Assembly (NCBI GenBank): GCA_022799315.1
Contig: JAAWOE010000005.1
Span: 1 to 64,000 of the forward strand
DNA length: 64,000 nt
Direction: 5' to 3'
Source: Clostridia bacterium
GTDB taxonomy: Bacteria > Bacillota > Clostridia > TANB77 > CAG-508
A program made the position numbers and the translations under genes. This document shows, piece by piece, positions 1-8,894 of this stretch (the stretch's first letter is position 1; every line of letters begins with the position of its first letter). Under the pieces are notes generated by a model. That model had not been told where the DNA came from. It searched no databases and saw nothing but the letters and a program-made list of their open reading frames with translations.

Positions 1-2
1 TT

Positions 3-476
3 TCTACAAATGAGTTTACTCGTGAGGGTTATACATTTACCAGTTGGAACACCAAAGCAGATGGCACAGGAGATAGTTATGAAGAAGGTAGCGACTATAC
101 GTTAACACCTGAAACAGACATTTTGTACGCACAGTGGGAAGAAAATCCGAAAGACACACCTGAGGACAATTCAGAAGAAAATTCAGAGGATGAATCTGAC
201 GATGAATCAGAGAATCAATCTGAGGAACAGCACGAAGGCGAATCTGAAGAAGATTCAAATGACAAGTCAGAAGAAAATCCTGAGGAACAGTTCATTCAAA
301 GTACTTCTGATTATCGGGTAGCAAATGTTAGTGATGAAATTTCTGTTACTAATAATGAGAGAGGAGATTCACCGAAAACAGGTGAATCAACTAGCATGCT
401 TCCAATAATTGGGATTGTTTTAAGCCTAATCGGAATTGCTATACTCTTCCTTACACGTAAGAAAAAGGAATTATAA
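3..476 (+). CDS. Sortase-anchored surface protein, C-terminal part (5' end outside window)
   Basis: The open frame runs in from the window edge, so the start is not visible. The first 40 or so residues form one InlB B-repeat (Flg_new type), with the signature GYTFTSWNTKADG and ending LYAQW. A low-complexity stretch of Glu, Asp, Ser and Asn follows, probably a wall spacer. The C-terminus has an LPXTG-like sorting signal (SPKTGE), a hydrophobic helix and a Lys/Arg tail, as expected for covalent attachment to peptidoglycan by a sortase. A sortase gene lies at 14466, but the pairing is not proven. Base composition is richer than in neighbouring genes, and an in-frame CGG at 315 is read as Arg. 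The ligand is unknown. Confidence 0.85.
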   Translation, partial: STNEFTREGYTFTSWNTKADGTGDSYEEGSDYTLTPETDILYAQWEENPKDTPEDNSEENSEDESDDESENQSEEQHEGESEEDSNDKSEENPEEQFIQSTSDYRVANVSDEISVTNNERGDSPKTGESTSMLPIIGIVLSLIGIAILFLTRKKKEL

Positions 477-538
477 AAAGCATGTTTTCTTGGTAAGAAA
501 GCATGTAAATTATAAGTTCGAAATTTGAACTTGTTGTT

Positions 539-576
539 AAATCCCTTGGCGAAGTTCGCCAAGGGATTTTTGTATA
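539..576 (+). terminator. Intrinsic terminator after surface protein gene
   Basis: A perfect stem made of AAATCCCTTGGCGAA and its complement, with a three-base loop, is followed by a T-run. A weaker inverted repeat at about 478-512 precedes it. The 225 bases from here to the next start hold no gene I can support. Confidence 0.85.
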
Positions 577-800
577 AAATTAATTCTTTTGACAAAGCAT
601 CATTATGAGAAAAATTTGCCTTTCATATGTTATTTTTTTTGTAACAAAATTGCTCACTATTTAGTAAAAGAAAATAGATTTAAAATATAGCATAAAAAAA
701 CATATATTATAAATACTCAAATTGTATAAAGATTTATGAAAAGTAAATAATGAATAGTGAAGAGCACAAAATTCTTCGGATTTTGGAGGAGGTAGAACAT

Positions 801-1652
801 ATGAAACTATTATTTGAAGTAGTTCAGTTTATTTTTTATTCACTTTGCATTGTTGCAGTTTCAAAATACATATTAGTACCAGTATTAAGAAAATTTGCTG
901 AAAGTATAAATTTAAAAGCAAAAACAGTAGGAAATTTAGCAGGAGTAGCAACCTCTGTACCAGAACTTCTAAGCGTTAGCTTTGCAGCGATAACAGGGTT
1001 AATTGGGACAAGTATTTATAACATTTTAAGTTCAAATGTGATTAATCTAATACAATATATAATAAGTGTGTGGATAAACAAGAACGTGAAAGTATTAAAA
1101 AATAGGGCAATAACAATAGATATTGTTATGGTCATTATAACAATTTTAATACCAATAGGGTTTGTAATAACGAACTTTGAAACCAATTTAATAGTAGTAT
1201 TTTTACTAATATTACTATTTGCACTTTTTTATTATATAAATAATAATACACATAAATTATATTTAGAAAAGGAAGAAAAAATTGAAGAAAAGAAAATAAA
1301 TGAAGAAGCAAAATGGGTAAGAGGAAAAAAGGAAGTTATAATTAAATATTCCGTTTATTTAATTATAATAGGAATAGTATTATTTATTGTAGGGAACTTA
1401 TTAAGTGGTACTCTTGAAAAATTGTGTGTAACTTTTAACATTCCAGAATTTATAGTAGGAATTGCGCTAGGATTTATTACAAGTATACCAGAATTAATTA
1501 CATTCTTTGAATCACAAAAACATCATAAATCTAAACAAGATGACCGTTTAGGTGTAATAGAGGCAACAAATAATTTATTAACTTCTAATATGCTAAATTT
1601 GTTTGTTATTCAAAGTATAGGAATTATATTGTATCAGATTTTTGCAAGCTGA
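801..1652 (+). CDS. Sodium/calcium exchanger family membrane protein (CaCA, YrbG-like)
   Basis: This is an integral membrane protein of about 283 residues with two inverted alpha-repeats. The first contains GVATSVPELLS and a TSIYNILSSN motif; the second contains GFITSIPELITF and TSNMLNLF. These match the cation-binding repeats of cation/Ca2+ exchangers. A charged loop (many Lys and Glu) separates the halves, as in the family. I chose ATG 801 because GGAGGAGGT sits just upstream. An in-frame ATG at 750 lacks a good ribosome binding site and would place a CGG codon at 777, which native genes here avoid. The ion transported cannot be read from the sequence. Confidence 0.8.
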   Translation: MKLLFEVVQFIFYSLCIVAVSKYILVPVLRKFAESINLKAKTVGNLAGVATSVPELLSVSFAAITGLIGTSIYNILSSNVINLIQYIISVWINKNVKVLKNRAITIDIVMVIITILIPIGFVITNFETNLIVVFLLILLFALFYYINNNTHKLYLEKEEKIEEKKINEEAKWVRGKKEVIIKYSVYLIIIGIVLFIVGNLLSGTLEKLCVTFNIPEFIVGIALGFITSIPELITFFESQKHHKSKQDDRLGVIEATNNLLTSNMLNLFVIQSIGIILYQIFAS

Positions 1653-1674
1653 GGATTAATATTTTATTAAAGGT

Positions 1675-1755
1675 TGTAGGGGGTCGACGCCCACGTCGAC
1701 CCCTTGCAATTTACGCAATATTAATGGGTAGACGTGGGCGTCGACCCCTACAATA
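1675..1755. repeat. Inverted pair of GTCGAC-type palindromes
   Basis: TGTAGGGGGTCGACGCCCAC at 1675 is matched in inverse orientation by GTGGGCGTCGACCCCTACA near 1735-1754, separated by about 30 AT-rich bases. Similar short palindromes on a GTAGGGG or GTCGAC theme occur near 18518, 21605, 33112 and 40295. The transcript could fold into a long hairpin, but there is no T-run, so it is not a simple terminator. Confidence 0.75.
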
Positions 1756-1836
1756 AAGTCTAATTGATTTAAGAATAATTTGGAAAAAGATGAATATAAT
1801 AGTAATAAAACAATTTAAAAGTAAGGAGAACGCTAT

Positions 1837-2130
1837 ATGCATGAAGAATTTGTAAAAGAACTTAAATTAGTAGAAAAGACAGAAGAAGAGTTTAATATAG
1901 AACTAATAAAAAGTATTATTAAAACAAAAACAGATTTAGAAAATGCAAATAAAAACTATGAATTTGCAGAAGGAGAACTTATAGACTATTACTTATATCA
2001 AATAAAGGCAAATCAATCTAAATTAAACTATTTACTAAAAAAAGCAAAAAGAAATGGAATAATAATCGACATGATAAAAGAAATAGAAATAAGAAAAATG
2101 AAATATTTAGAAGATACAAATGCAGTATAA
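1837..2130 (+). CDS. DUF2508 (YaaL-like) family protein
   Basis: A 97-residue, highly charged, all-helical protein. The middle section (ENANKNYEFAEGELIDYYLYQIK) and its position directly before bofA match the DUF2508/YaaL family, which lies upstream of bofA in Bacillus and clostridia. A ribosome binding site AAGGAG precedes the ATG. No signal peptide or membrane segment is present. The molecular function is unknown; the family link rests on length, pattern and context rather than a catalytic motif. Confidence 0.65.
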   Translation: MHEEFVKELKLVEKTEEEFNIELIKSIIKTKTDLENANKNYEFAEGELIDYYLYQIKANQSKLNYLLKKAKRNGIIIDMIKEIEIRKMKYLEDTNAV

Positions 2131-2189
2131 ATTAGCATAATTATAAAACGATAATCATACTATTAGAATAAAGGACGAGGTGATTTAAC

Positions 2190-2456
2190 TTGGATACTAA
2201 TAGTATGATTATTTATATTGCATGCATTTGCTTTTTATTTTTAATTGGAAAAATATTTATCTTACCTATTAAAAGCGTATTAAAATTAGTAATAAACTCA
2301 TGTATAGGAGGATTACTAATTTATTTAATTAACCTAGTGGGAGGGTTATTTAGCTTTCATATAGGTTTAAACTACATAACAGCAATTTTTACAGGAATAT
2401 TGGGTGTACCTGGAGTTGTGCTACTAGTGATTTTAAAAGTAATACTTGGAGGATAA
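2190..2456 (+). CDS. bofA: Pro-sigma-K processing inhibitor BofA
   Basis: An 88-residue membrane protein with three hydrophobic segments. The C-terminal block GLNYITAIFTGILGVPG followed by a hydrophobic helix and LKVIL is the conserved BofA signature. In Bacillus, BofA holds the intramembrane protease SpoIVFB inactive in the outer forespore membrane until SpoIVB signals from the forespore. The start is TTG at 2190, supported by GACGAGGTGA; the next ATG (2205) would lose that spacing. spoIVB, the signalling protease of the same checkpoint, is at 40671. Confidence 0.85.
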   Translation: MDTNSMIIYIACICFLFLIGKIFILPIKSVLKLVINSCIGGLLIYLINLVGGLFSFHIGLNYITAIFTGILGVPGVVLLVILKVILGG

Positions 2457-2465
2457 AAAAGCACA

Positions 2466-2494
2466 AAAATCGGTGCAAAATAGCACCGATTTTA
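2466..2494. terminator. Bidirectional terminator between bofA and glmS
   Basis: AAAATCGGTGC and GCACCGATTTT form an 11-bp stem with a six-base loop and A/T runs on both sides, serving the two convergent genes. Confidence 0.8.
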
Positions 2495-2504
2495 AATATA
2501 TGGT

Positions 2505-4343
2505 TTATTCAACTGTTACAGATTTTGCAAGGTTTCTAGGTTTATCTACATCTAGACCTTTTTCTTTTGATATATAGTAAGAAAATAATTGTAAAGGTAT
2601 AATCGAAATAATAGGTGAGATAAGAGGATGAGTAGAAGGTATTTCAATTACTTCATCATAATTTTCTTTATTTATTTCTTGGTTTGTAACAACTAATGTT
2701 TTTGCTCCACGAGTAATTACTTCTTGTAAATTGCTAACAGATTTTTCGACTAAGTTAGGGTCAGTTAAAATACCAACAACAGTAATTCCATTTTCAATTA
2801 AAGCAATTGGGCCATGTTTTAATTCACCTGATGCATATGCTTCTGAATGAATATAAGAAATTTCTTTTAATTTTAAAGAAGCTTCCATTGCTACTGTATA
2901 ATCTGTGCCTCTTCCTAAAAAGAATATATCTTTTTCAGTATAAACTTTATGAGCAAAGTTCTTTACTTTTTCAACATTTTTTAATGCCTCAGATATTTTC
3001 TCTGGCAATAATAATAATTCAGATTTTATATTATCGATTGTATCGGCTGATACAGATTCTAATACTTCTGCAAAATATAAAGTAAGAAGTGTTAAAAGCG
3101 TAATTTGAGAAGTATATGCTTTTGTTGAAGCAACAGCAATTTCTGGGCCAGCATGTGTGTAAATTGTATAATCTGCTTCTCTTGTAATAGAGCTTCCAAT
3201 TACATTAGAAATTGCAAGTGTAGTTGCACCTTTTGCCTTAGAAAGCTTTAATGCTGCAATTGTATCTGCTGTTTCACCAGATTGGCTAATATATATACAT
3301 AGTGTGTGTTCATCAATTAAAGGTTCACGGTAACGAAATTCTGAGGCTATATCAACTGTAACTGGTATATGGCACAATTTTTCTAGCATTGGTTTTACAG
3401 CTAAACCTGCATGCATAGCAGTACCACAAGCTACCATATAAATCATATTAAAATTACTTAAAGTTTCCTTTGTAAAGCCTATATCATCAAAATTTACTTT
3501 TTCATTTTTCTTTAATCTAGAACCAATTGTTTCTCTTACAGATTTTGGTTGTTCATAAATTTCTTTAAGCATGAAGTCTTCATAACCATCTTTTTCACAA
3601 GCAGAAACATCCCATTCGATATTTTTTACTTCTTTTTTTATAGGTGTCAAATCCATATCATAAAAAGAAACACTATCTTTAGATAATTTAGCTAAATCAC
3701 CATCATTTAATAAATAAAAACTTTTTGTATAAGAAAGTATAGCAGGAATATCTGAAGAAATATAGTTTTCATTTTCTCCAACTCCTATTACTAAAGGACT
3801 ATCTTTTCTTGCAACAATCATAGTATTTGGTTCATCCATGCAAAGAACTTCTATTGCATAACTTCCTTTTAAATCTTTACAAGCTAAATGTATAGCATGT
3901 AACAATCTATTTTCATTTTGTGCATTTTTTGTATAATAGTAATGAATTAAATTTGGTATAATTTCAGTATCTGTCTGAGAAATAAAATGATATCCATTAC
4001 CAATTAAAAATTCTTTTAATTCTTGATAATTTTCAATAATTCCGTTGTGTACAACACTAAATAAATTAGAGTTATCCATGTGAGGGTGAGAGTTTTCTTT
4101 TGCGGGTTTTCCATGAGTTGCCCATCTCGTATGAGCAATACCAATTGTTCCAGTTAAATCGTCAATTCCAGGTATCTCATATAAATTTTTTACTCTTCCT
4201 TTATCTTTCATATTAGAGATATAACCATTTTCTATAGTAGAAATACCAGCAGAGTCATACCCTCTATATTCTAATTTTAATAGTCCATCAATTAATATAG
4301 GACTTGCTTTTCTTGTTCCAATGTATCCTACAATTCCACACAT
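2505..4343 (-). CDS. glmS: Glutamine-fructose-6-phosphate aminotransferase
   Basis: The 612-residue protein converts fructose-6-phosphate and glutamine to glucosamine-6-phosphate, the first committed step of amino-sugar and peptidoglycan synthesis. The N-terminus is MCGIVGYIG, with the catalytic Cys2 of the class II glutamine amidotransferase domain, plus RWATHG and the SHPH motif. Two SIS domains follow (CGTAMHAG, SQSGETADT, VASTKAYTSQ, SEAYASGELKHGP), and the end DKPRNLAKSVTVE is canonical. A good RBS (AAGGAGG) precedes the ATG. Expression is controlled by the ribozyme in its leader. Confidence 0.97.
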   Translation of the reverse strand: MCGIVGYIGTRKASPILIDGLLKLEYRGYDSAGISTIENGYISNMKDKGRVKNLYEIPGIDDLTGTIGIAHTRWATHGKPAKENSHPHMDNSNLFSVVHNGIIENYQELKEFLIGNGYHFISQTDTEIIPNLIHYYYTKNAQNENRLLHAIHLACKDLKGSYAIEVLCMDEPNTMIVARKDSPLVIGVGENENYISSDIPAILSYTKSFYLLNDGDLAKLSKDSVSFYDMDLTPIKKEVKNIEWDVSACEKDGYEDFMLKEIYEQPKSVRETIGSRLKKNEKVNFDDIGFTKETLSNFNMIYMVACGTAMHAGLAVKPMLEKLCHIPVTVDIASEFRYREPLIDEHTLCIYISQSGETADTIAALKLSKAKGATTLAISNVIGSSITREADYTIYTHAGPEIAVASTKAYTSQITLLTLLTLYFAEVLESVSADTIDNIKSELLLLPEKISEALKNVEKVKNFAHKVYTEKDIFFLGRGTDYTVAMEASLKLKEISYIHSEAYASGELKHGPIALIENGITVVGILTDPNLVEKSVSNLQEVITRGAKTLVVTNQEINKENYDEVIEIPSTHPLISPIISIIPLQLFSYYISKEKGLDVDKPRNLAKSVTVE

Positions 4344-4384
4344 TGTAAAACCTCCTTAAAATATAAAAATATGGAATTGAAAGC

Positions 4385-4540
4385 TTGCTAAAATAAAGTT
4401 ACCCTACTAGATTTGTTATAACATTACTGTTATGTTTTGCTAGTATTTAATGGCAGTAACTTGCCATAGAGCCATCCGCCGAAATTTTCGATAAACCCTA
4501 TCCTCGTCAACAATATAGTTTTTTACATTGTCCAGGCGCT
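4385..4540 (-). ncRNA. glmS ribozyme/riboswitch
   Basis: On the minus strand the leader of glmS begins AGCGCC, with cleavage expected between A4540 and G4539. It contains GACGAGGATAGGGTTTATCG and TTCGGCGGATGGCTC, the core of the glmS ribozyme, and later a stem near AGTAGGGTAACTTT. The element self-cleaves when glucosamine-6-phosphate binds, giving feedback control of glmS mRNA. The 3' limit is approximate. Confidence 0.93.
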
Positions 4541-4763
4541 TAAAATATTAATTATATGCTCCTTTCATTAAAATATTACAAACTTTCATTTAATAATATT
4601 ATTATATTACACTAAAATACAAAAAGTAGCAAGTACCATAAAGAAATTAATAAATTTTTAAGTATTAAGCAATCTCGTTTATTTATATTCCAAATTTCCA
4701 TTATGATAGTTAAGGTCTAAATGGAAGCACAAAAATTTGTTGTGTATATTTTTATATAATATA

Positions 4764-4793
4764 AAAGCTAAGAACGTAAAGTTCTTAGCTATA
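4764..4793. terminator. Hairpin terminator downstream of BI-1 gene
   Basis: AGCTAAGAAC and GTTCTTAGCT form a 10-bp stem around a GTAAA loop. A/T-rich flanks allow use on the minus strand after the BI-1 gene. Bases 4560-4760 contain only the probable glmS promoter region and no gene. Confidence 0.65.
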
Positions 4794-4802
4794 TATTTAT
4801 TC

Positions 4803-5459
4803 TTAGCTTCTTCTTTTTCCAAATAAAGATAATATTCTTAAGAAGATATTTATAAAGTCAAGATATAATTCCATTGCGCCATAAATATGTAGTTTGCTTT
4901 GGTCTAAATCAGCTTCATATTGTAATTGTTTAATTTTATTCATATCGTAAGCAGTGATTCCAAAGAATACAAATAATATAACCCAATCTAATACAACATC
5001 TAGCATAGAATTACCTAAAAATAAGTTAACTACACTTAATATAATTCCAACAATTAATATTCCAAATAATAGTGTTTTCCAATTACCTAAATCTTTCTTG
5101 GTTTTATAACCATAAAAAGCCATACCACCGAATAAAAGAGCACTTGCACCAAATAAAAATACAATAGATGATAATTCAAATACTACAAATATTACGGCTA
5201 GTGATACACCATTAATCATTGCATATACAAAATATAAAATTGCAACTATTGTTGGTGGAAGCTTTTTGAAAAGCCATGAAAAAAGTATAACAACTACTAA
5301 TTCTGCAATTAATAAAATGTTGAAGTATCCTTTAAAAATAATATCAACAAATAATCCAGATGCATATGTATACCATGCAACAATTGCACTACCAAGTAGA
5401 CCTAAAAACATCCAGAAGAATGTTTTTGCAATTAAATTACTTCCATTTTCTTCTTCCAT
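4803..5459 (-). CDS. Bax inhibitor-1/YccA family membrane protein
   Basis: A 218-residue protein with seven hydrophobic segments. The N-terminus KTFFWMFLGLLGSAIVAWY and the sixth-segment motif FFGITAYDMNKIK, with the conserved Asp, are diagnostic of BI-1/YccA (UPF0005). The last helix is followed by YLDFINIFLRILSLFG, also typical. Bacterial members such as BsYetJ are pH-sensitive Ca2+ leak channels; that function is inferred from the family. The gene is monocistronic with an AAGGAG-type RBS. Confidence 0.88.
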   Translation of the reverse strand: MEEENGSNLIAKTFFWMFLGLLGSAIVAWYTYASGLFVDIIFKGYFNILLIAELVVVILFSWLFKKLPPTIVAILYFVYAMINGVSLAVIFVVFELSSIVFLFGASALLFGGMAFYGYKTKKDLGNWKTLLFGILIVGIILSVVNLFLGNSMLDVVLDWVILFVFFGITAYDMNKIKQLQYEADLDQSKLHIYGAMELYLDFINIFLRILSLFGKRRS

Positions 5460-5593
5460 AAAAAAACTCCTTTCTTTAAAATATATATTAAATTATAATA
5501 TATTTTATTTAAAAATGCTATAGTATAACAAATAAAACTTTACGAAGTTAAAATATAGTGATATAATATAATGTATAAAAAGGGGAGAATTAT

Positions 5594-6103
5594 ATGGATA
5601 ATATAAAAGTACTAATAGAAGAAGAAAAAATACAAGAAAAAGTAAGAGAAATTGCAAAAAAAATAGAGAATGATTATGAAGGAGAAATTACACTAATTTG
5701 CATACTAAAAGGTTCAACTTTTTTTACAGTAGACCTTGCAAAAAGAATTAATAAAAAAGTTAAATTAGAATTTATACAAGTATCTAGCTATGGTTCTTCA
5801 ACAACAAGTTCAGATATTACATTAAAGCTAGACTTAAAAGAATCTATTGAAGGAAAAGATGTTATAATTGTAGAAGATATTATAGATACAGGAAGAACAC
5901 TTAGCTATCTAATTGAACATCTAAAAGGAAGAAATCCTAAAAGTCTTAGGTTATGTACATTATTAGACAAGCCAGAAAGAAGATTATATGATGTAAATGT
6001 CGACTACATAGGATTTGAGATACCAGATAAATTTGTAGTAGGATATGGATTAGATTATAACGAAATGTATAGAAATTTACCATATATTGGATATATTGAG
6101 TAA
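5594..6103 (+). CDS. hpt: Hypoxanthine phosphoribosyltransferase
   Basis: The 169-residue protein salvages hypoxanthine and guanine using PRPP. Visible motifs are LICILKGSTFF in the N-terminal part, the PRPP-binding loop VIIVEDIIDTGRTL (residues about 90-103) and the C-terminal FVVGYGLDYNEMYRNLPYIG hood region. Length is normal for type I PRTases of Firmicutes. RBS AGGGGAG precedes the ATG. The small RNA at 6145 lies directly downstream. Confidence 0.95.
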   Translation: MDNIKVLIEEEKIQEKVREIAKKIENDYEGEITLICILKGSTFFTVDLAKRINKKVKLEFIQVSSYGSSTTSSDITLKLDLKESIEGKDVIIVEDIIDTGRTLSYLIEHLKGRNPKSLRLCTLLDKPERRLYDVNVDYIGFEIPDKFVVGYGLDYNEMYRNLPYIGYIE

Positions 6104-6109
6104 TTTATA

Positions 6110-6138
6110 TTGACAAATTGAAAAGTTTATTGTAAAAT
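6110..6138 (+). promoter_or_regulatory. Sigma-A promoter of the hpt-uvrC intergenic RNA
   Basis: TTGACA at 6110-6115, a 17-base spacer and TAAAAT at 6133-6138 form a near-consensus vegetative promoter. The predicted start, near G6145, is exactly the first base of the first hairpin of the following RNA. Confidence 0.8.
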
Positions 6139-6144
6139 AAATAT

Positions 6145-6273
6145 GCGTTAAAAGGGAATAACGCATATTAGAAAAAATTATAACCTATTTACAGGGTTAT
6201 ATTTGGGGGTACCTACTGGGCTAGTAGGTAGATGAATACAGATGCATGGAACGAAATACGCATCTGTATTTTT
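6145..6273 (+). ncRNA. Putative structured small RNA, four hairpins, own promoter and terminator
   Basis: The segment between hpt and uvrC carries four successive hairpins. They are GCGTTA/TAACGC with loop AAAGGGAA, TATAACC/GGTTATA, TACCTACT/AGTAGGTA with loop GGGCT, and an 11-bp terminator stem AATACAGATGC/GCATCTGTATT followed by T5. A strong promoter sits immediately upstream. It is either a free-standing RNA of about 129 nt or a terminated leader of uvrC. I compared it in memory with 6S, SRP, T-box and the common riboswitch classes and recognised none. The GGG loops may be contact sites for other RNAs, but that is a guess. Confidence 0.65.
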
Positions 6274-6291
6274 AATAATAGGAGAATATAT

Positions 6292-8085
6292 ATGTTTAAT
6301 ATTGAAGAAGAATTAAAAAAACTGCCTAAAAAACCCGGAGTATACATTATGAAGGATAAAGATGATAAAATTCTTTATGTAGGAAAAGCAGTAATATTAA
6401 GAAACAGAGTTAAGCAATATTTTAGAAAAAATAATAAGACAAAAAGAATTGAAAATATGGTTGCACTAATAGACCATTTTGAATATATAGTTACAGATAA
6501 TGAAGCAGAAGCACTAATATTAGAATGTAATTTAATTAAAGAGAACAGACCTAAATTTAATGTATTACTAAAAGATGATAAAACATATCCATATATAAAA
6601 GTAGATGTTAAATCAGATTTTCCAAATGTATATATAACAAGAACAATATTAAATGATGGAGCAAAATATTTTGGACCATATGCAAACCCTGGTAGTGCAA
6701 AAGAAATGGTGGAATTTATAAAACAAAGATTTAAAATACGTCAATGTAAAAGTTTTAAATCAAATAAAAGAGCATGTTTAAATTATCATATTAACCGATG
6801 TTCTGCTCCATGTATGGGGTACATTACAAAAGAAGAATATAGAGAACAGATAAATCAAATTATAATGTTATTAGAGGGAAAATTCGATAACATCTTAAAA
6901 GAAATAGATAAAAAGATGATGAGTGCTGCAGAAAATCAAGAATATGAAGAAGCGGCATATTTAAGAGATCAAAAAAATGCAATAGAAAGAATTTCACAAA
7001 AACAAAAAGTATCTAATATAACAGAAAATGATATAGATGTTATAGGTATTGCAAAAAATAATTTAAGTGTATGTGTAGAAATATTTTTTGTAAGAAAAAG
7101 TAAAATGATAGGAAGAGAACATTACTTCTTTAATGATATGAAAGATGTATCAAATGAAGAGATTTTATCTAGCTTTATAAAACAATATTATATTACAAAA
7201 GAAGAAATACCTCATAAAATTATGTTAAAAGAAGAATTAGAAGAAAAAGAGATTATTGAAGAATGGCTAAGTAAAAAAATGGGTAGAAAAGTGGAATTAA
7301 AATCTCCACAAAAAGGAGAAAAGCTAAGATTTGTAGAAATGGCAGAAAAGAATGCAAAAGTTACATTAGAAAACCAAACCAAAGATAAATATGATGTATT
7401 AATGGAATTAAAAGAAGTATTAAAAATGGAAAAAATGCCAAGAAAAATAGAAACCTTTGATATATCAAATATATCTGGAAACTATATGGTAGCAGGAATG
7501 TGTGTTTTACAAGATGGGATAGTTAATCATAAACTTTCAAGAAGGTTTAGGATAAAAACAGTATTAACTCAAGATGACCCTAAATGTATGCAGGAAGTTA
7601 TTACTCGTAGATTAAAACACTCAATAGATTCAAATAATAGTGGCTTTGGAAAACTTCCAGATGCAATATTTGTAGATGGCGGTATTACACAAATGAGAGC
7701 AGCAAAAACAGCAATTATTGAATGTGATTTACAAATACCTGTATATGGGATGGTAAAAAATGATAAACATAGAACAAGAGCTCTAATAGATGAAAATCGA
7801 AATGAAAAAGAACTATCAGAAGAATTGATGAATCTAATTACAAATTTTCAAGACGAAGTTCATAAAACAGCTATTGAATATCATAGAAAATTAAGAGATA
7901 AGCAGGTTACAAAGTCAACATTAGACGATATAGAAGGAATAGGAAAAGTAAAAAAACAAGAATTATTAAAACGTTTTGGAAGCATAGAAAAAATAAAACT
8001 AGCAAGCATAGATGAAATAGCAAGTATAAAAGGAATTAATGAAGAATTAGCAAGAAAAATTAAAGAAGCTTTAGAAAAAGGCTAA
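6292..8085 (+). CDS. uvrC: Excinuclease ABC subunit C
   Basis: UvrC makes both incisions in nucleotide excision repair with UvrA and UvrB. The N-terminal GIY-YIG nuclease domain shows PGVYIMKD and ILYVGKAVILRNRVKQYF. A UVR motif (coiled region near AAYLRDQKNAIERIS) follows. The RNase-H-like C-terminal nuclease includes IETFDISNISG and IFVDGGITQM, and tandem HhH motifs end the protein (IEGIGKVKKQELLKRFGS). ATG 6292 with GGAG at 6281 is the start. A longer in-frame ATG at 6232 lies inside the terminator hairpin of the upstream RNA and is rejected. Confidence 0.96.
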   Translation: MFNIEEELKKLPKKPGVYIMKDKDDKILYVGKAVILRNRVKQYFRKNNKTKRIENMVALIDHFEYIVTDNEAEALILECNLIKENRPKFNVLLKDDKTYPYIKVDVKSDFPNVYITRTILNDGAKYFGPYANPGSAKEMVEFIKQRFKIRQCKSFKSNKRACLNYHINRCSAPCMGYITKEEYREQINQIIMLLEGKFDNILKEIDKKMMSAAENQEYEEAAYLRDQKNAIERISQKQKVSNITENDIDVIGIAKNNLSVCVEIFFVRKSKMIGREHYFFNDMKDVSNEEILSSFIKQYYITKEEIPHKIMLKEELEEKEIIEEWLSKKMGRKVELKSPQKGEKLRFVEMAEKNAKVTLENQTKDKYDVLMELKEVLKMEKMPRKIETFDISNISGNYMVAGMCVLQDGIVNHKLSRRFRIKTVLTQDDPKCMQEVITRRLKHSIDSNNSGFGKLPDAIFVDGGITQMRAAKTAIIECDLQIPVYGMVKNDKHRTRALIDENRNEKELSEELMNLITNFQDEVHKTAIEYHRKLRDKQVTKSTLDDIEGIGKVKKQELLKRFGSIEKIKLASIDEIASIKGINEELARKIKEALEKG

Positions 8086-8200
8086 AACAAGTTGAAAAAG
8101 CACAAAACTTTATGATATTATTTAATAAAAATAAGTCATATTTCAAAAAACACAGCATATATTTATTAAAGAATAAATATATATAGGGGGATTACATGTT

Positions 8201-8401
8201 ATGGAGTATGCAAAAGATGAAGTGTTTAACATTTATTATAATGAAAAAAAGGACAAGCTAGAATATTCATTAAAAAGAAAACACATGAAAAATTTTTTTA
8301 ATGATAAATTTATGACATTACTAATTACTATGGGAATAGTATTTGGGGTTTTAGATTTCTCATTAATATATTATTTTTTTGAAATATTAAGTAAAATGTA
8401 G
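8201..8401 (+). CDS. Small single-pass membrane protein, unknown
   Basis: A 66-residue ORF with GGGGG as a plausible RBS about ten bases upstream. The first 40 residues are polar and basic (MEYAKDEVFNIYYNEKKDKL); one hydrophobic segment near the C-terminus (LLITMGIVFGVLDFSLIYYF) would cross the membrane. No family is recognised. It lies between uvrC and the IspH remnant in the same direction with the same AT-rich codon use. Confidence 0.5.
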   Translation: MEYAKDEVFNIYYNEKKDKLEYSLKRKHMKNFFNDKFMTLLITMGIVFGVLDFSLIYYFFEILSKM

Positions 8402-8442
8402 CAAAAAACATAGCAAAAAATATAGTAAAAAGGAAAATTTAT

Positions 8443-8805
8443 ATGGAAGTAATATTAGGAAAAAGAGCAGGTTTCTGCTCACATGTAGCAAAAAATGAAG
8501 CAATTAACAAAACAATAAGTGAAATAACAAAACTAATACAAGCTGAGACTAAGGAGATTGCAAAGCAAGTAGAATTGATGATTATTATAGGTAAGAAGAA
8601 TAGTGTAGAGGACAATAAACTATATGATATATCTATAAGAGAGTGTAATAATGCGATGCTTGTAGAAAACATTGAAGGGTTATATTTAAATTATATAAGA
8701 AGATTCAAAAAAGTAGGAGTAATGGCAGGAGAACAAATGCCAAAAGAAATTATAGACGAAATTGTAGAAATACTAAAAAATACAAAAACAGAGGGTTATA
8801 TATGA
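8443..8805 (+). pseudogene. Internally deleted IspH (LytB)-like remnant
   Basis: The 120-residue ORF begins MEVILGKRAGFCSHV, matching the N-terminal AGFC(F/Y)GV cysteine motif of 4-hydroxy-3-methylbut-2-enyl diphosphate reductase. It then continues with ETKEIAKQVELMIIIGKKNS and ends KKVGVMAGEQMPKEIIDEIV, which match the IspH C-terminal domain (GGKNS..., VGVTAGASTP...). The family is about 280 residues, so roughly 150 central residues are missing, including the second iron-sulfur cysteine region, and the SGAST-like segment is altered. The frame is open and has an RBS. It cannot be an active IspH; it may be decaying or reused as a small protein. Confidence 0.65.
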
Positions 8806-8894
8806 ATACAATAAAGTAAGAAGTTAGTTACTTCCTACTTTATTGACATACTTAAGCATATTTATTATAATTTTAACAAAAAAGGAGTGAGTAG

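Noticed and set aside
750..800. Longer start of the CaCA exchanger at ATG 750
   Set aside because: There is no convincing RBS and the extension contains an in-frame CGG; ATG 801 has GGAGGAGGT.
6232..6291. Longer uvrC start at ATG 6232
   Set aside because: This ATG lies in the terminator hairpin of the upstream RNA and has no RBS; ATG 6292 has GGAG and matches the family N-terminus.
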